This document shows, piece by piece, positions 10,128-20,873 of a stretch of DNA of 64,000 nucleotides. Source of the stretch: Pararobbsia alpina. GTDB lineage: Bacteria; Pseudomonadota; Gammaproteobacteria; Burkholderiales; Burkholderiaceae. The number at the start of each line of letters is the position of its first letter. Positions within the stretch are counted from its first letter, which is position 1. The translations under genes were made by a program, and so were the position numbers. The notes beneath the pieces were generated by a model. It was not told the DNA's origin. It saw nothing but the letters and a program-made list of their open reading frames with translations, and ran no database searches. The stretch is taken from the NCBI RefSeq assembly GCF_902859895.1, contig NZ_CADIKM010000003.1:62001-126000 (forward strand), in the 5' to 3' direction.

Positions 10128-10247
10128 TCATTGTGCATCGCCCGGCGCGCCCTGCGCGAGGATTTCGGGGTGCAACGGGTCGATCGGCTGGTCGCTGCGG
10201 TGTACCTTGAAGTGCAGGCGCTGGCCGGTCGCCCCGCACATGGCATA
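10128..10247 (-). pseudogene. Decayed C-terminus of an M23 (LytM-type) peptidase
   Basis: A minus-strand frame of 39 codons ends TGA at 10128-10130 and reads [18 protein letters not shown] followed by IDPLHPEIL. This has the look of the GATG...LHF.V....P.DP end of M23 zinc peptidases. The frame is closed upstream by TAG at 10248-10250, and I find no continuation of the catalytic domain in other frames before tyrS. It lies immediately upstream of anmK, where a cell-wall hydrolase would fit. Too short to be certain. Confidence 0.45.
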
Positions 10248-10464
10248 CTACGCAGCCGGGCTCGACAAGGTCGATCGATGAAGCACGAAGCGAACCCGTG
10301 CGCAATTGCGCACCCGACTCGCCGCCGCTACCACCGGTGAGCCATCGCAAAAAACGTGCGGCACCGGGCCATGACCGGCCCATGCACGAAGATCGTCGCA
10401 GTGTAGCGAGCGCTTTCGCCGCAAAACGTCAGCCGATTTCCAATTCCTTTCAGTCAATCTCAGC

Positions 10465-11706
10465 ATGACCAGTCCGCAATCGTCCGCCCCCATTTACCCC
10501 CTGACCGATGAAGTCCGCCACGCGCTGAACGTCGCCAAGCGCGGCTGCGACGAACTGCTGATCGAAGACGAATTCGCGCAGAAGCTCGCCCGGAGCGCGG
10601 CCACAGGCAAGCCGCTGCGCATCAAGCTGGGCCTCGATCCGACTGCACCCGATCTTCATCTCGGCCACACGGTCGTGCTCAACAAGATGCGGCAATTGCA
10701 GAATCTCGGCCATCAGGTGATCTTCCTGATCGGCGACTTCACCTCGTTGATCGGCGATCCGTCGGGTCGCAACGCGACGCGGCCGCCGCTCACGCGTGAG
10801 CAGATCGAGGAGAACGCGAAGACCTATTTCGAGCAGGCGGTCATGGTGCTCGACCGCGAGAAGACCGAGATCCGCTACAACAGTGAGTGGTCGCTCCCGC
10901 TCGGTGCGGACGGAATGATCAAGCTCGCCTCGCGCTACACAGTGGCGCGCATGCTCGAACGCGACGATTTCACCAAGCGCTATCAGGGTGGTGTACCGAT
11001 CTCGGTGCACGAATTCCTGTACCCCCTGATGCAGGGCTACGATTCGGTGGCGCTCGAATCGGATCTCGAGCTCGGCGGCACCGACCAGAAGTTCAACCTG
11101 CTGGTCGGTCGCGAATTGCAGAAGCAATACGGCCAGGAGCCGCAGTGCATCCTGACCATGCCGCTGCTCGAAGGGCTCGACGGCGTCGAGAAGATGTCGA
11201 AGTCGAAGAACAACTACGTCGGCATCAAGGACCGTCCCGAGGACATGTTCGGCAAGCTCATGAGCATCTCGGACGTGCTGATGTGGCGCTATTTCGAACT
11301 GCTGTCGTTCCGCGACAGCGAGGAGATCGCGGGCTTTCGGCGTGAAACCGAAGCGGGCCGCAATCCGCGGGACTTCAAGGTGCTGCTCGGTCAGGAGATC
11401 GTCACGCGTTTCCATTCGGCGGCTGATGCCGCGGCTGCGCTCGAGGCATTCGATCGACGCGCGAAAGGCGGCATTCCCGACGATATCCCTGAGCTCAGCC
11501 TGAACGGCGCGCCGCTTGCGATCGGCGCCTTGCTCAAGCAGGCGGGCCTCGTGCCCTCGACGAGCGAGGCAATGCGCAATATCGAGCAGGGCGGCGTGCG
11601 CATCGACGGCACGCCGATCGCCGACAAGGCGCTCAAGCTTGACGCGGGCACCTTCGTCGTCCAGGTCGGCAAACGCAAATTCGCGCGCGTGACCTTGTCG
11701 GCTTGA
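10465..11706 (+). CDS. tyrS: Tyrosyl-tRNA synthetase
   Basis: Class I aminoacyl-tRNA synthetase charging tRNA-Tyr. The HIGH-type motif is HLGHT in [17 protein letters not shown] (near residue 65), the KMSKS motif is present as KMSKSKNN near residue 245, and a C-terminal S4-like RNA-binding domain is seen from about 345 ([13 protein letters not shown]). 413 residues fits the TyrS subtype common in proteobacteria. No strong Shine-Dalgarno precedes the ATG. It is divergent from anmK across the M23 remnant. Confidence 0.97.
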   Translation: MTSPQSSAPIYPLTDEVRHALNVAKRGCDELLIEDEFAQKLARSAATGKPLRIKLGLDPTAPDLHLGHTVVLNKMRQLQNLGHQVIFLIGDFTSLIGDPSGRNATRPPLTREQIEENAKTYFEQAVMVLDREKTEIRYNSEWSLPLGADGMIKLASRYTVARMLERDDFTKRYQGGVPISVHEFLYPLMQGYDSVALESDLELGGTDQKFNLLVGRELQKQYGQEPQCILTMPLLEGLDGVEKMSKSKNNYVGIKDRPEDMFGKLMSISDVLMWRYFELLSFRDSEEIAGFRRETEAGRNPRDFKVLLGQEIVTRFHSAADAAAALEAFDRRAKGGIPDDIPELSLNGAPLAIGALLKQAGLVPSTSEAMRNIEQGGVRIDGTPIADKALKLDAGTFVVQVGKRKFARVTLSA

Positions 11707-11836
11707 ACGAAGGGGCCGCCGCGCGTGCGCTTCGAGTACGTACACGTGGTGGCGCCCCGCGTATGCCATGTACCTCGCTTGCCTGATGTACTTCCGCGCT
11801 GATTCTTATTGACCGTACAACTAACCGGACTCCTGC

Positions 11837-12580
11837 ATGCCGACCACGATGATCCTGATTCGCCACGGCGAAACCTCATGGAACGCGATCAAGCGGATTC
11901 AGGGATTCACGGACATACCGCTCAATGAACTGGGCTTGCGTCAGGCCGCTGAACTCGGTGAACGGTTTGCGCGATCGAGGGCGGCCGGCAGCGACCTGTC
12001 GGACTCACTCGCTGCGAGCCTCAACGAAGCCGATGCGGGCGGAGGGCTCGATCGGAAGCCGGTTGCCGCGATCTATGTGAGTGACCTCCAGCGCGCGCGC
12101 CAGACCGCTGCACCGGTTGGCCGCGCGCTGGGTCTCGTGCCGGTGCCGATGGCGACGCTGCGCGAGCGCAATTATGGCTGCTTCGAAGGACTCGATCCGA
12201 GTGAGATCGAGAGCCGCTATCCCGAACAATTCATTGAATGGCAGAGTCGCGATCCCGAATTCGGGCCCGACAATGGGGAATCGCCGCGGGTCTTCCATGA
12301 TCGTGTGGTAGCGGCATTGCGCGGGCTTGCCGCGCGTCATCCCGACGAACGGCTGGTCGTGGTCGCACATGGCGGGGTGCTCGATAACGCGCGGCGTTAT
12401 GCCTTGTCATTGGCGCTTGGCCGCGAACGAGACTACCTGCTGCTGAACGCGAGCATCAACATCGTCAAATTCACCGCAACCAGTGCGCAGGTGATTCGCT
12501 GGGCCGACGTTTCGCATCTCGAGGGCAGCGAGGCCCGCGACGATACGCGAGCGGTGCAGGTGGATACGCGGGTGCTTTGA
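11837..12580 (+). CDS. gpmB: Histidine phosphatase / phosphoglycerate mutase family protein
   Basis: Branch-1 histidine phosphatase of 247 residues. The catalytic motif RHGETSWN is at about residues 9-16, the second histidine is in VVVAHGGVLD near 180, and RARQTA lies between. Often annotated GpmB or cofactor-independent-like mutase, but many relatives are broad phosphatases, so the substrate is open. The Ser/Asp-rich stretch near residues 50-70 is an insertion relative to short family members. Co-directional with tyrS after 130 bp, convergent with ruvB (8 bp between stops). Confidence 0.82.
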   Translation: MPTTMILIRHGETSWNAIKRIQGFTDIPLNELGLRQAAELGERFARSRAAGSDLSDSLAASLNEADAGGGLDRKPVAAIYVSDLQRARQTAAPVGRALGLVPVPMATLRERNYGCFEGLDPSEIESRYPEQFIEWQSRDPEFGPDNGESPRVFHDRVVAALRGLAARHPDERLVVVAHGGVLDNARRYALSLALGRERDYLLLNASINIVKFTATSAQVIRWADVSHLEGSEARDDTRAVQVDTRVL

Positions 12581-12588
12581 AGTACCTG

Positions 12589-13644
12589 TCAGGTCAGGTT
12601 CCAGAGATCCTTGATCGGACCCGCGTCGGGAGCTGCGAGGCCGAAATGCCGGTACGCGAGCAGCGTGGCCACGCGGCCGCGCGGGGTGCGCTGCAGGAAG
12701 CCCTGCTGAATCAGATACGGTTCGAGCACATCCTCGATCGTGTCGCGTTCCTCGCCGATTGCCGCGGCGAGATTGTCCACGCCGACCGGGCCGCCGTCGA
12801 ACTTCTGCAGGATGGCTTCGAGCAGCTTGCGGTCCATCAGGTCGAAGCCCACCGCATCGACATCGAGCATCTTGAGCGCCGCATCGGCGACGGAGGCGCT
12901 GATCCGGCCGTCGGCCTTCACCTCCGCATAATCGCGCACGCGCCGCAGCAGCCGGTTGGCGATCCGCGGCGTGCCGCGCGAGCGCTTCGCGATCTCGAAC
13001 GCGCCATCTTCAACGATCGAGGCGCCGAGCAACTGCGCGGAACGCAACACGATGCGCGTAAGCTCCGTGGCGTTATAGAACTCGAGCCGCGCGACGATCC
13101 CGAACCGGTCGCGTAGCGGATTGGTCAGCATGCCGGCCCGCGTGGTCGCCCCGATCAGCGTGAACGGCTGGAGGTCGAGCTTGACGCTGCGCGCCGCCGG
13201 GCCTTCGCCGATCATGATGTCGATCTGATAGTCCTCGAGCGCCGGGTACAGGATTTCCTCGACGACCGGCGAGAGCCGGTGGATCTCGTCGATGAACAAG
13301 ACATCGTTCGCTTCGAGGTTGGTCAGCAGCGCGGCGAGGTCGCCGGCGCGTTCGAGCACGGGGCCCGACGTCTGGCGCAGGTTGACGCCCATCTCGCGCG
13401 CGATGATGTGCGCAAGCGTCGTCTTGCCCAGACCCGGGGGGCCGAACAGCAGCACGTGATCGAGCGCTTCGCTGCGACCGCGCGCTGCCTGGATGAAGAT
13501 CTCGAGCTGGCTACGGACTTTTTCCTGGCCGACATATTCATCGAGGAGCCGAGGCCGCAGCGCGCGCTCGAACGCTTCCTCGTTCGGCGACGTCGGGGTG
13601 GCGGCAATCACGCGCTCGCCGGCGAGTTTGTCGGTTTCGATCAT
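12589..13644 (-). CDS. ruvB: Holliday junction DNA helicase RuvB
   Basis: AAA+ hexameric motor that drives branch migration with RuvA at Holliday junctions. Walker A GPPGLGKT at about residues 68-75, Walker B FIDEIH at 117-122, sensor-1 region IGATTRAG, and a C-terminal winged helix ending in [13 protein letters not shown]. 351 residues is standard. It is the last gene of the dusB-fis-purH-ruvC-ruvA-ruvB set, 33 bp behind ruvA. Confidence 0.98.
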   Translation of the reverse strand: MIETDKLAGERVIAATPTSPNEEAFERALRPRLLDEYVGQEKVRSQLEIFIQAARGRSEALDHVLLFGPPGLGKTTLAHIIAREMGVNLRQTSGPVLERAGDLAALLTNLEANDVLFIDEIHRLSPVVEEILYPALEDYQIDIMIGEGPAARSVKLDLQPFTLIGATTRAGMLTNPLRDRFGIVARLEFYNATELTRIVLRSAQLLGASIVEDGAFEIAKRSRGTPRIANRLLRRVRDYAEVKADGRISASVADAALKMLDVDAVGFDLMDRKLLEAILQKFDGGPVGVDNLAAAIGEERDTIEDVLEPYLIQQGFLQRTPRGRVATLLAYRHFGLAAPDAGPIKDLWNLT

Positions 13645-13677
13645 GGGGACGATTGTACAGTGGCGGCCCGCGCGCTT

Positions 13678-14256
13678 TTATTTCGACAGCGCCTTCAGCG
13701 CATGCTTGATGCCATCGGAGACACCCGTGCCGGCTGGCACGGTCTTGACGGCGCTCAATGCTTCTTTTTCGGAATAGCCGAGCGCGAGCAGGGCATTGAG
13801 CACGTCGCTCGCATGATCGGTCGCGGGCAGGCCGCCGGCGGCGACACCGAGATCGGCGCCGAGCTTGCCCTTGAGTTCGAGCATCAGGCGCTCGGCAGTT
13901 TTTTTGCCGATGCCGGGCACGCGGGTCAGGCGCGCGGCATCCTGGAGCGTCACGGCCTGTGCGAGTTCGCCGACGCTCATGCCCGACAGCACCGAGAGCG
14001 CCATGCGCGCGCCGATTCCGGTGATCTTGACGAGCTCGCGAAACGCCGCGCGTTCGTTGGCGGTCGCAAAGCCGAAGAGTTGATGCGCGTCTTCGCGAAT
14101 GATCTGCTGGGTCAGCAGCACGATGCGCTCGCCGAGCGGCGGCAGGTTGTAGAACGTGCTCATCGGCACGTCGATTTCATAGCCGACGCCGTTGCAGTCG
14201 ACGAGCAGATGCGGGGGATTCTTTTCCAGCAGGACGCCGGCAATTCGACCGATCAT
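13678..14256 (-). CDS. ruvA: Holliday junction DNA helicase subunit RuvA
   Basis: 192-residue junction-binding subunit that forms a tetramer on four-way DNA and recruits RuvB. The OB-fold begins [20 protein letters not shown]; helix-hairpin-helix motifs [12 protein letters not shown] and [15 protein letters not shown] follow; the C-terminal RuvB-contacting domain ends the protein. 46 bp separate it from ruvC upstream and 33 bp from ruvB downstream. Confidence 0.97.
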   Translation of the reverse strand: MIGRIAGVLLEKNPPHLLVDCNGVGYEIDVPMSTFYNLPPLGERIVLLTQQIIREDAHQLFGFATANERAAFRELVKITGIGARMALSVLSGMSVGELAQAVTLQDAARLTRVPGIGKKTAERLMLELKGKLGADLGVAAGGLPATDHASDVLNALLALGYSEKEALSAVKTVPAGTGVSDGIKHALKALSK

Positions 14257-14302
14257 GGCGAGGCAGCAGAAGGTAAAGCGCGAGTGTAGCTGAAGCGACC
14301 CA

Positions 14303-14845
14303 TTAGCCGATCAGACGGCCGCCTCGCACGCGATACCCCTTCTTTGCGAGTCCCGGTGCAAGCTTGCCGATTGCCGCGACCGTGTCGGCGCTGTGTGCAT
14401 GGCAGATCGCCACGCCGAGCGCATCGGCCGCATCGGTCGTCGGCGTGCCCGACAGCACGAGCAGGCGCACGATCATGTCCTGGACCTGCGATTTCGTCGC
14501 GCGTCCCGTGCCGACGATCGCCTGCTTGAGCTGGAGCGCCGTGTATTCGGCAACCGGCAAACCGCCGGCCACCAGGCCCGCGATGGCCGCACCGCGCGCC
14601 TGGCCGAGCAGCAGGGTCGATTGCGGATTGACGTTGACGAAGACCTTCTCGATCGATGCCTGATCGGGCCGGTGCTGTTCGATCAGCGTCGTGATACTGC
14701 TGAAGATCGTGCCGAGCCGGCTTGGCAAGTCGCCCGTGGCTGTCCGGATGACACCCGAGGCGACATAGCTGAGCTTTTGCCCGTGCTTGTCGATGACGCC
14801 GAACCCCGTGACACGCAGGCCAGGGTCGATCCCGAGGATACGCAA
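14303..14845 (-). CDS. ruvC: Crossover junction endodeoxyribonuclease RuvC
   Basis: RNase H-fold resolvase that cuts Holliday junctions. The catalytic carboxylates are recognisable: Asp7 in ILGIDPGL, Glu in ASIEKVFVN, and the C-terminal pair in [14 protein letters not shown]. 180 residues is normal. It lies between purH (48 bp upstream) and ruvA in one transcription unit. Confidence 0.97.
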   Translation of the reverse strand: MRILGIDPGLRVTGFGVIDKHGQKLSYVASGVIRTATGDLPSRLGTIFSSITTLIEQHRPDQASIEKVFVNVNPQSTLLLGQARGAAIAGLVAGGLPVAEYTALQLKQAIVGTGRATKSQVQDMIVRLLVLSGTPTTDAADALGVAICHAHSADTVAAIGKLAPGLAKKGYRVRGGRLIG

Positions 14846-14893
14846 GGTCGGCGACTCTCGATGAAGGGGGCGGAAGGAGGACGAACGCCTGGC

Positions 14894-16471
14894 TCAGTGC
14901 CGGAAGTGCCGTGTGCCCGTGAGCACCATCGCAATCTTGTGCTCATCGGCAGCGGCGATCACTTCCTCGTCGCGCACCGAACCGCCCGGCTGGATCACGC
15001 AGGTCGCACCCGCGGCGACGACCACATCGAGACCGTCGCGGAACGGGAAAAACGCATCCGATGCGACCGCCGAACCGTTGAGCACGAGGCCCGCATTCTG
15101 CGCCTTGATGCTCGCGATGCGCGCCGAGTCGACCCGGCTCATCTGGCCCGCACCGACGCCGAGCGTCATGCCATCCGCGCAGAATACGATCGCATTGGAC
15201 TTCACGAATTTGGCGACGCGCCAGGCGAACAACAGGTCTTCCATTTCCTTCGGACTCGGCTGACGCTGCGTCACGACACGCAGCTCGCTTGCCTGCACAT
15301 TCCTGGCGTCGGCCGACTGCACGAGCAGGCCGCCGCCCACGCGCTTGAAGTCAAACGGATTGTGCACATCGCGATCGGCATCGCTCAGCGGGATCTGCAG
15401 CAGGCGCACGTTCTGCTTGGCTGCGAACACGGCCTTCGCGGCCGCGCTGAACGAAGGTGCGAGCAACACTTCGACGAACTGCTTCGCAACGGCCTGCGCC
15501 GCGGCTTCGTCGACTTCGACATTGAAGGCGATGATGCCGCCGAACGCCGAGGTCGGATCGGTCTTGAACGCCTTCCCATAGGCCTCGAGCGGGTTCGCAC
15601 CGAGCGCGACGCCGCACGGGTTCGCATGCTTGATGATCACGCAGGCCGGTCCCTGCATCGTCTTCACACATTCCCAAGCGGCATCCGCATCGGCGATGTT
15701 GTTGTACGAGAGTTCCTTGCCCTGCAACTGCGTGTAGTTCGCGAGCGAACCGGAAGGCACCACGATATCGCGATAGAAGGCTGCCTGCTGATGAGGGTTC
15801 TCGCCGTAGCGCAGGTCCTGGACCTTGTCGAAGGCGAGGTTCAGCGTGGCGGGGTAGGCATTGCGGGTCTGGTGCGCGCGATCCTCACCGAGGCTCGTCA
15901 GGTAGTTCGTGATCGCGCCGTCGTACTGCGCGGTGTGCGCGAACACCTTGGTCGAGAGGCGGAAGTTGGTCGAATAGCCGACCGTGTTGCCGTTCGCGCG
16001 CATTTCATCGAGCACGACCGCGTAGTCGGCGGGGTCGACGATGACCGTCACGTCGCGATGATTCTTCGCGGCCGAACGCAGCATCGCCGGACCGCCGATG
16101 TCGATGTTCTCGATCGCGTCCTCGAGTGTGCAGTCGTCCTTCGCGATGGTCTCGCGAAACGGGTAGAGATTGACGACCATCAGGTCGATCGTCGGGATGC
16201 CGTGCTCTTCGAGCTTGGCCATGTGCGCGGGCAGGTCGCGCCGCGCGAGAATGCCGCCGTGCACCTTCGGATGCAGCGTCTTCACCCGCCCGTCGAGCAT
16301 TTCCGGAAAACCGGTGTAGTCGGCGACTTCCGTCACCTTGAGGCCCGCATCGGCGAGCAGTTTGGCGGTGCCGCCCGTCGAGAGCAGCGATACGCCCAGG
16401 GCGGAGAGCGACTTGGCAAACTCGACGATGCCCGACTTGTCGGAAACGGAAATAAGCGCTTGCTTGATCAT
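14894..16471 (-). CDS. purH: Bifunctional AICAR transformylase / IMP cyclohydrolase
   Basis: Catalyses the last two steps of IMP synthesis. The N-terminal cyclohydrolase (MGS-fold) starts [20 protein letters not shown] and contains GGTAKLL; the C-terminal transformylase carries the [11 protein letters not shown] segment and ends GTRHFRH. The frame is open to 16540 but ATG 16471 gives the conserved start and 525 residues. A 227-bp gap separates it from fis, yet orientation and synteny suggest shared transcription with dusB-fis. Confidence 0.97.
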   Translation of the reverse strand: MIKQALISVSDKSGIVEFAKSLSALGVSLLSTGGTAKLLADAGLKVTEVADYTGFPEMLDGRVKTLHPKVHGGILARRDLPAHMAKLEEHGIPTIDLMVVNLYPFRETIAKDDCTLEDAIENIDIGGPAMLRSAAKNHRDVTVIVDPADYAVVLDEMRANGNTVGYSTNFRLSTKVFAHTAQYDGAITNYLTSLGEDRAHQTRNAYPATLNLAFDKVQDLRYGENPHQQAAFYRDIVVPSGSLANYTQLQGKELSYNNIADADAAWECVKTMQGPACVIIKHANPCGVALGANPLEAYGKAFKTDPTSAFGGIIAFNVEVDEAAAQAVAKQFVEVLLAPSFSAAAKAVFAAKQNVRLLQIPLSDADRDVHNPFDFKRVGGGLLVQSADARNVQASELRVVTQRQPSPKEMEDLLFAWRVAKFVKSNAIVFCADGMTLGVGAGQMSRVDSARIASIKAQNAGLVLNGSAVASDAFFPFRDGLDVVVAAGATCVIQPGGSVRDEEVIAAADEHKIAMVLTGTRHFRH

Positions 16472-16698
16472 GGCGATGAGGAACGCAAAAGGGAAAGCGG
16501 GCGGATAAGTGGCCGGTCGGGGGACCGGTTGAAATATCATTGAAAGATCGACTGAAGGATGACCTGGGGATCGCTGAAAGACCGCCAGGGACCACCCGTA
16601 GGCCGGGTAAGCCGCCGCAAGACGAACCGTACTGCGAATCGGGTCGCCGCGATACTCGGCAACGCCAAGTGGGCCGCGGTTCGCGGTTTACTCGGGGC

Positions 16699-16932
16699 TT
16701 ACAACAGCCCGTGCTGCTGCAGCTTCTTGCGCAGCGTATTGCGGTTAATGCCGAGAAACTCGGCCGCGAGCGACTGATTGCCGTTTGCATGCTCGAGAAC
16801 GAGTTCGAGCATCGGTTTCTCGACGATCGAAATCACCATTTCATAGATATCATGCGGGCGCGAGCCGTCCAGGTCCTGGAAGTACACGCCAAGGCTGTCG
16901 CGCACGGATTGTTCGATGTTGTTCTTGCTCAT
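16699..16932 (-). CDS. fis: Fis-family DNA-binding protein
   Basis: 77-residue nucleoid-associated protein. The C-terminal helix-turn-helix is clear (GNQSLAAEFLGINRNTLRKKL), preceded by the dimerisation helices. Betaproteobacterial Fis is shorter than the 98-residue E. coli protein, lacking part of the N-terminal beta-hairpin arm. Its start overlaps the dusB stop as ATGA, reproducing the classic dusB-fis operon and implying translational coupling. Confidence 0.95.
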   Translation of the reverse strand: MSKNNIEQSVRDSLGVYFQDLDGSRPHDIYEMVISIVEKPMLELVLEHANGNQSLAAEFLGINRNTLRKKLQQHGLL

Positions 16933-17996
16933 GCTGCTAGTCGATCGAGATTGTCGGGTCCGCCCTCGGTGTCGCCCGCTGCCACGTCACTGTAGATCAG
17001 TCGGTCCGAGAACTGCTCCTGCTCGTCAAAGAATGCATTGACGGCGGCGAGTTGTTCACGGGTGGAATCGAGCGTATTCATCCGGTGGCGGAATCCCTGT
17101 GCGCCGGAAAGGCCGCGAGTGTACCAGCCGATGTGCTTGCGTGCCGTGCGCACGCCCGTAAATTCACCATAGAACGCATAGTGATCTTCGAGGTGATGGT
17201 TCATCACCTGGCGGATCTCGTCGATCCGCGGCGCGGGCAGCAATTCGCCATGCAGCAGGAAATGTTCGATCTCGCGAAACAGCCAGGGGCGGCCCTGCGC
17301 GGCGCGGCCGATCATCAATGCATCGGCACCGGTCTGTTCGAGCACGAATTTGGCCTTGGCCGGCGTCGTGATGTCGCCGTTCGCGACGACCGGTATCGAC
17401 ACGGACTGCTTGACCGCGGCGATCGTCTCGTACTCGGCGGCGCCATGATAGAGGTCGGCCCGCGTGCGGCCGTGCACGGTCAGCATCGAGATGCCGGCCT
17501 GTTCGGCAATGTGCGCGATGCTCAGCGCATTGCGGTGATCGGGATGCCACCCGGTACGGATCTTCAGCGTGACCGGTACGGCGTCGGGGCCGGTGCCTAC
17601 CGCGCCGACGACCGCCTCGACGATGCGCTGGACGAGCGGTTCGTTCTGCAACAAGGCTGACCCGGCCGCGACGTTGCAGACCTTTTTCGCGGGACAGCCC
17701 ATATTGATATCGATGATCTGCGCGCCGCGATCGACATTGAAGCGCGCGGCTTCGGCCATCATGGCGGGATCGGCGCCGGCGATCTGCACCGCGATCGGTT
17801 CGACTTCGCCTGTATGGTTCGCGCGGCGCAAGGTCTTTTCGCTATTCCACAACTGCGCGTTCGAGGCGACCATTTCGGACACTGCATAACCCGCGCCGAG
17901 CCGCTTGCAAAGCTGCCGGAAAGGGCGATCCGTGACGCCGGCCATGGGGGCGACGAACAGATTGTTGCGCAGTGTATGACGGCCGATCGAAGGCAT
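16929..17996 (-). CDS. dusB: tRNA-dihydrouridine synthase B
   Basis: FMN-dependent enzyme that reduces uridine to dihydrouridine in the tRNA D-loop. Family motifs: FVAPMAGVTDRPFRQL near the N-terminus, DINMGCPAKKV with the catalytic cysteine, LTVHGRTR, and MIGRAAQGRPW. The frame extends to 18062, but ATG 17996 (MPSIGRHTLRNNLF) matches family starts and gives 355 residues. Heads the dusB-fis-purH-ruv unit. Confidence 0.95.
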   Translation of the reverse strand: MPSIGRHTLRNNLFVAPMAGVTDRPFRQLCKRLGAGYAVSEMVASNAQLWNSEKTLRRANHTGEVEPIAVQIAGADPAMMAEAARFNVDRGAQIIDINMGCPAKKVCNVAAGSALLQNEPLVQRIVEAVVGAVGTGPDAVPVTLKIRTGWHPDHRNALSIAHIAEQAGISMLTVHGRTRADLYHGAAEYETIAAVKQSVSIPVVANGDITTPAKAKFVLEQTGADALMIGRAAQGRPWLFREIEHFLLHGELLPAPRIDEIRQVMNHHLEDHYAFYGEFTGVRTARKHIGWYTRGLSGAQGFRHRMNTLDSTREQLAAVNAFFDEQEQFSDRLIYSDVAAGDTEGGPDNLDRLAA

Positions 17997-18246
17997 GGCT
18001 AAGGCGCGGACACCCTCGTTGAAGGGCAGGTTAGCGTGGAAAGATGCGTATTTTACAGGCAAACAAAACTCAACTTGAATCGCCTCACGCTTAAATCTTC
18101 AAGCGCGCAAAATATTCCGATTCGACAAGCGGGCGTGGGTCGCCACTCGCCGAAATCGGTCAGGCCCCGGCTCCTCCGCCGACACACAAGTCTTGCCATG
18201 GACCCTGCTGCTTGCATTGATGTACTGATAAGCGATAAGCGAGGGC

Positions 18247-19461
18247 CTAGCGACGCTGACCAAACATCATGTGCCGTGCGAGCGCACGCTTTGCCGATGG
18301 TGCGAGGTCGAGCGCGGCAAGTGCGAGTCCGCGCAGCCCTGCAAGCGGTCCGAGATCGATCGTGAACGCACGTGCCATCGTATCGGTGAGGCCAATCGTG
18401 AGGCGGCGGTCGAGCGTGCGGCGTTTGGCGAAATCGGCGAGCGCCTCGGGCGTCGCGCCATGCTTCGCAAAACTGTCGACCAGGGTATGCGCGTCGCGCA
18501 GACCGAGGTTAAGGCCCTGACCCGCGACCGGGTGCAAGGTTTGCGCTGCGTTGCCGATCGCGACTGTGCGACCGTCAACCGGTTGGGCAAGCGCGATCAG
18601 TCCGAGCGGGAACGCGGCGCGCCCCGCGATCGAGGTGAAGCGGCCCATGCGTGCGCCGAACGCCTCGCCGAGTTCCGCGAGAAAGGCTTCATCCGACAGC
18701 GCGAGGCGGCGTTGCGCGTGCTCGGGTTCGCCACACCAGACGAGCGCGTACTTGCAGCGTGCGGCGTCCGTGCTGTCGTCGAGCGGCAGCAGGGCGAGCG
18801 GGCCCGCGTGGGTGAAGCGTTCCCAGGCTGTATGGCGTTGCGGTGCGCTTACGGTGACGACACCGACGATCGCGGTCTGCTCATAGTCACGCTGGTGTTT
18901 TGCGATGCCGGACGCGAGGCGCCGGGGTACCGGCTCGGACGTTCGGAACAGGCCGCCCTCCGCGTTGACGAGCACGCGCGCGTTGAGCGTCTTGCCCGCA
19001 CCGTTTGCATCGAGCGTCAGCGTCACGCCTTGCGCATGCTGCGCGGAGGCCGTCGCGCTCGCCAATGTCACATCGACACCTGCGCGCGCGGCACCGTCGG
19101 CGAGTGCACCGACCAGCGCGCCATAACGCACGACATAACCGAGCGCGGGCACGTCGTGTTCGTCGTGCTCGATCAGCGCGCGGCCGAAGCTCCCGCGTTG
19201 TGACACATGGATGCGTTCGATCGCCGTGGCCTGGCGCGGCCAGCCCACCGGCTCGAGCAGGATGCGGCTGCCGTGCGACAAGGCGAGCGCGCGCGGATCG
19301 TCGAGCGCCGCATGCGGTGGGCGCGCATCGAGCAGGCAGACCGACAACTGCGCGGTCGCGCCGCGCCGCGCGAGCCAGCTCGCCAGCGCGAGCCCCACGG
19401 GGCCCGCGCCGACGATGGCGATGTCGCAATCGAGACTGGAATGGAGATCGGAAGCGGTCAT
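18247..19461 (-). CDS. ubiH: UbiH/COQ6-family FAD monooxygenase
   Basis: 404-residue flavoprotein hydroxylase of ubiquinone synthesis. The ADP-binding motif is IVGAGPVGLALA near the N-terminus, and the FAD ribityl motif GNAAQTLHPVAGQGLNLGLRD is near residue 300. The usual GADG motif is replaced by NAEGG, which I note without inferring loss of function. Which ring position it hydroxylates (UbiH, UbiF or UbiI type) is not decidable here. Start overlaps the pepP stop as ATGA. Confidence 0.85.
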   Translation of the reverse strand: MTASDLHSSLDCDIAIVGAGPVGLALASWLARRGATAQLSVCLLDARPPHAALDDPRALALSHGSRILLEPVGWPRQATAIERIHVSQRGSFGRALIEHDEHDVPALGYVVRYGALVGALADGAARAGVDVTLASATASAQHAQGVTLTLDANGAGKTLNARVLVNAEGGLFRTSEPVPRRLASGIAKHQRDYEQTAIVGVVTVSAPQRHTAWERFTHAGPLALLPLDDSTDAARCKYALVWCGEPEHAQRRLALSDEAFLAELGEAFGARMGRFTSIAGRAAFPLGLIALAQPVDGRTVAIGNAAQTLHPVAGQGLNLGLRDAHTLVDSFAKHGATPEALADFAKRRTLDRRLTIGLTDTMARAFTIDLGPLAGLRGLALAALDLAPSAKRALARHMMFGQRR

Positions 19462-20873
19462 CGGTTCAACATCAGGTGTTCGATCTCGTCGATGGCGACG
19501 GGGACATCGCGCGTGAGCAGTTCGCAGCCTTGTGCCGTCACGACCGCGTCGTCCTCGATCCGGATGCCGATGTTCCAGTACGCTTCAGGCACGTCCTCCG
19601 CCGCGCGCACGTAGAGGCCGGGTTCGATCGTCAAGGTCATGTCCGGCTCGAGCGGGCGCCGTGTGCGTACGCGCTCGGGGACCGGAGTACGCGATGTAGA
19701 GGCGCCGGGCTCCAGCGGTGTGAAGTAGTCGCCGACGTCATGCACGTCCATGCCGATCCAGTGGCTCGTGCTGTGCATATAGAAACGCCGGTAGGCCTTC
19801 TGTTCGATCACATCGTCGAGGCGGCCGACCGTGTTGCTTTCGAGCAGGCCGGTATCGAGCATGCCCTGCGCGAGCACCCGGACCGCCGCATCGTGGGGCG
19901 CATCGTAGCTCACGCCTGCGCGCGTCGCGTCGATGGCGGCCTGCTGGGCCGCGAGCACGATCGCATAGAGCTCGCGCTGCGGGCCGGTGAATCGTCCGTT
20001 GGCGGGGAATGTGCGCGTGATGTCGGAGGCATATCCATCGAGTTCGCAGGCCGCGTCGATCAGGATCAGCTCGCCGTCGCGCGCGGCGGCATTACCCGCG
20101 GGGTAGTGGAGCACGCATGCATTCGCGCCGCTCGCGACAATCGAACCGTAGGCGGGACCCTGCGCACCCTGGCGGCGGAATTCATAGAGCAGTTCGGCTT
20201 CGAGTTCGTACTCGCGGATCCCCGCGCGACTCGCGCGCATTGCGCGGACATGAGCAGCCGCGGAGATGCGGCCGGCACGGCGCATGATGGCGAGCTCGTG
20301 CGCATCCTTGCGCAGGCGCATTTCGTCGATCGGCTTGCGCACGTCGCAGGCCACGGCCGGGGCGATCACGCCGACGCGCGATCTCGCACGCACCGCATCG
20401 AGCCATTGCCGTACGCGGGCATCGAGTTCGGCCGACGAGCCGAGTGCATAGTGGAGCGATGAAGCGTGCTCGAGCAAGCCGGGTACCTGCGTATCGAGTT
20501 CTTCGAGCGGATAGGCGGCGCTGAACCCGAACTGCTCGCGCGCCGCTTCGGGCCCGTAGTGGAAGCCTTCCCATGTCTCGCGCTCGACGTTCTTCGCGCG
20601 GCAAAATAGCGTTGTCTCGCGCGTCGTACCGTCGAGCACGACCCACGCGTCGGGCTCGGTGAAACCGGTCAGGTAATAAAACGAGCTGTCGTGCCGGTAA
20701 GGATATTCGGTATCGAGATTGCGGATCGCGGTCGGCGCGGTGCGCAGGATCGCGATGCCGCCGCTCGTGGCGAGGTGATCGAGCAGGCGCTCGCGGCGGG
20801 CGCGGCAGATCTCGGCGGTGCGTATGCGCGTGCCGGCGAGGTCCGCGAGGGCGGGTTCGGTGGCGATGTTCAT
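19458..20873 (-). CDS. pepP: Xaa-Pro aminopeptidase P
   Basis: M24 metallopeptidase that removes N-terminal residues ahead of proline; two-metal 'pita-bread' fold. Ligands: two Asp in LIDAACELDGYASDITRTF, His in SHWIGMDVHDVG, Glu in LTIEPGLYV and Glu in IGIRIEDDAVVT. ATG 20873 (MNIATEPALADLAG) is preferred over the far-upstream frame opening because it overlaps the murU stop as ATGA; 471 residues. An extra Arg/Pro-rich insertion (about residues 405-415) is present. pepP next to ubiH is a conserved proteobacterial pairing. Confidence 0.95.
   Translation of the reverse strand: MNIATEPALADLAGTRIRTAEICRARRERLLDHLATSGGIAILRTAPTAIRNLDTEYPYRHDSSFYYLTGFTEPDAWVVLDGTTRETTLFCRAKNVERETWEGFHYGPEAAREQFGFSAAYPLEELDTQVPGLLEHASSLHYALGSSAELDARVRQWLDAVRARSRVGVIAPAVACDVRKPIDEMRLRKDAHELAIMRRAGRISAAAHVRAMRASRAGIREYELEAELLYEFRRQGAQGPAYGSIVASGANACVLHYPAGNAAARDGELILIDAACELDGYASDITRTFPANGRFTGPQRELYAIVLAAQQAAIDATRAGVSYDAPHDAAVRVLAQGMLDTGLLESNTVGRLDDVIEQKAYRRFYMHSTSHWIGMDVHDVGDYFTPLEPGASTSRTPVPERVRTRRPLEPDMTLTIEPGLYVRAAEDVPEAYWNIGIRIEDDAVVTAQGCELLTRDVPVAIDEIEHLMLNR

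Noticed and set aside
11707-11836. Possible remnant of a gene between tyrS and the phosphoglycerate-mutase-like gene
   Set aside because: I looked for a D-aminoacyl-tRNA deacylase fragment, which I expected here from memory of related genomes, and found no matching motif in any frame.
14393-16543. Very long open frame on the plus strand opposite purH and ruvC
   Set aside because: Pure antisense of strongly conserved genes. High-GC codon bias leaves the opposite strand open; composition is Arg/His/Asp-rich with no motif.
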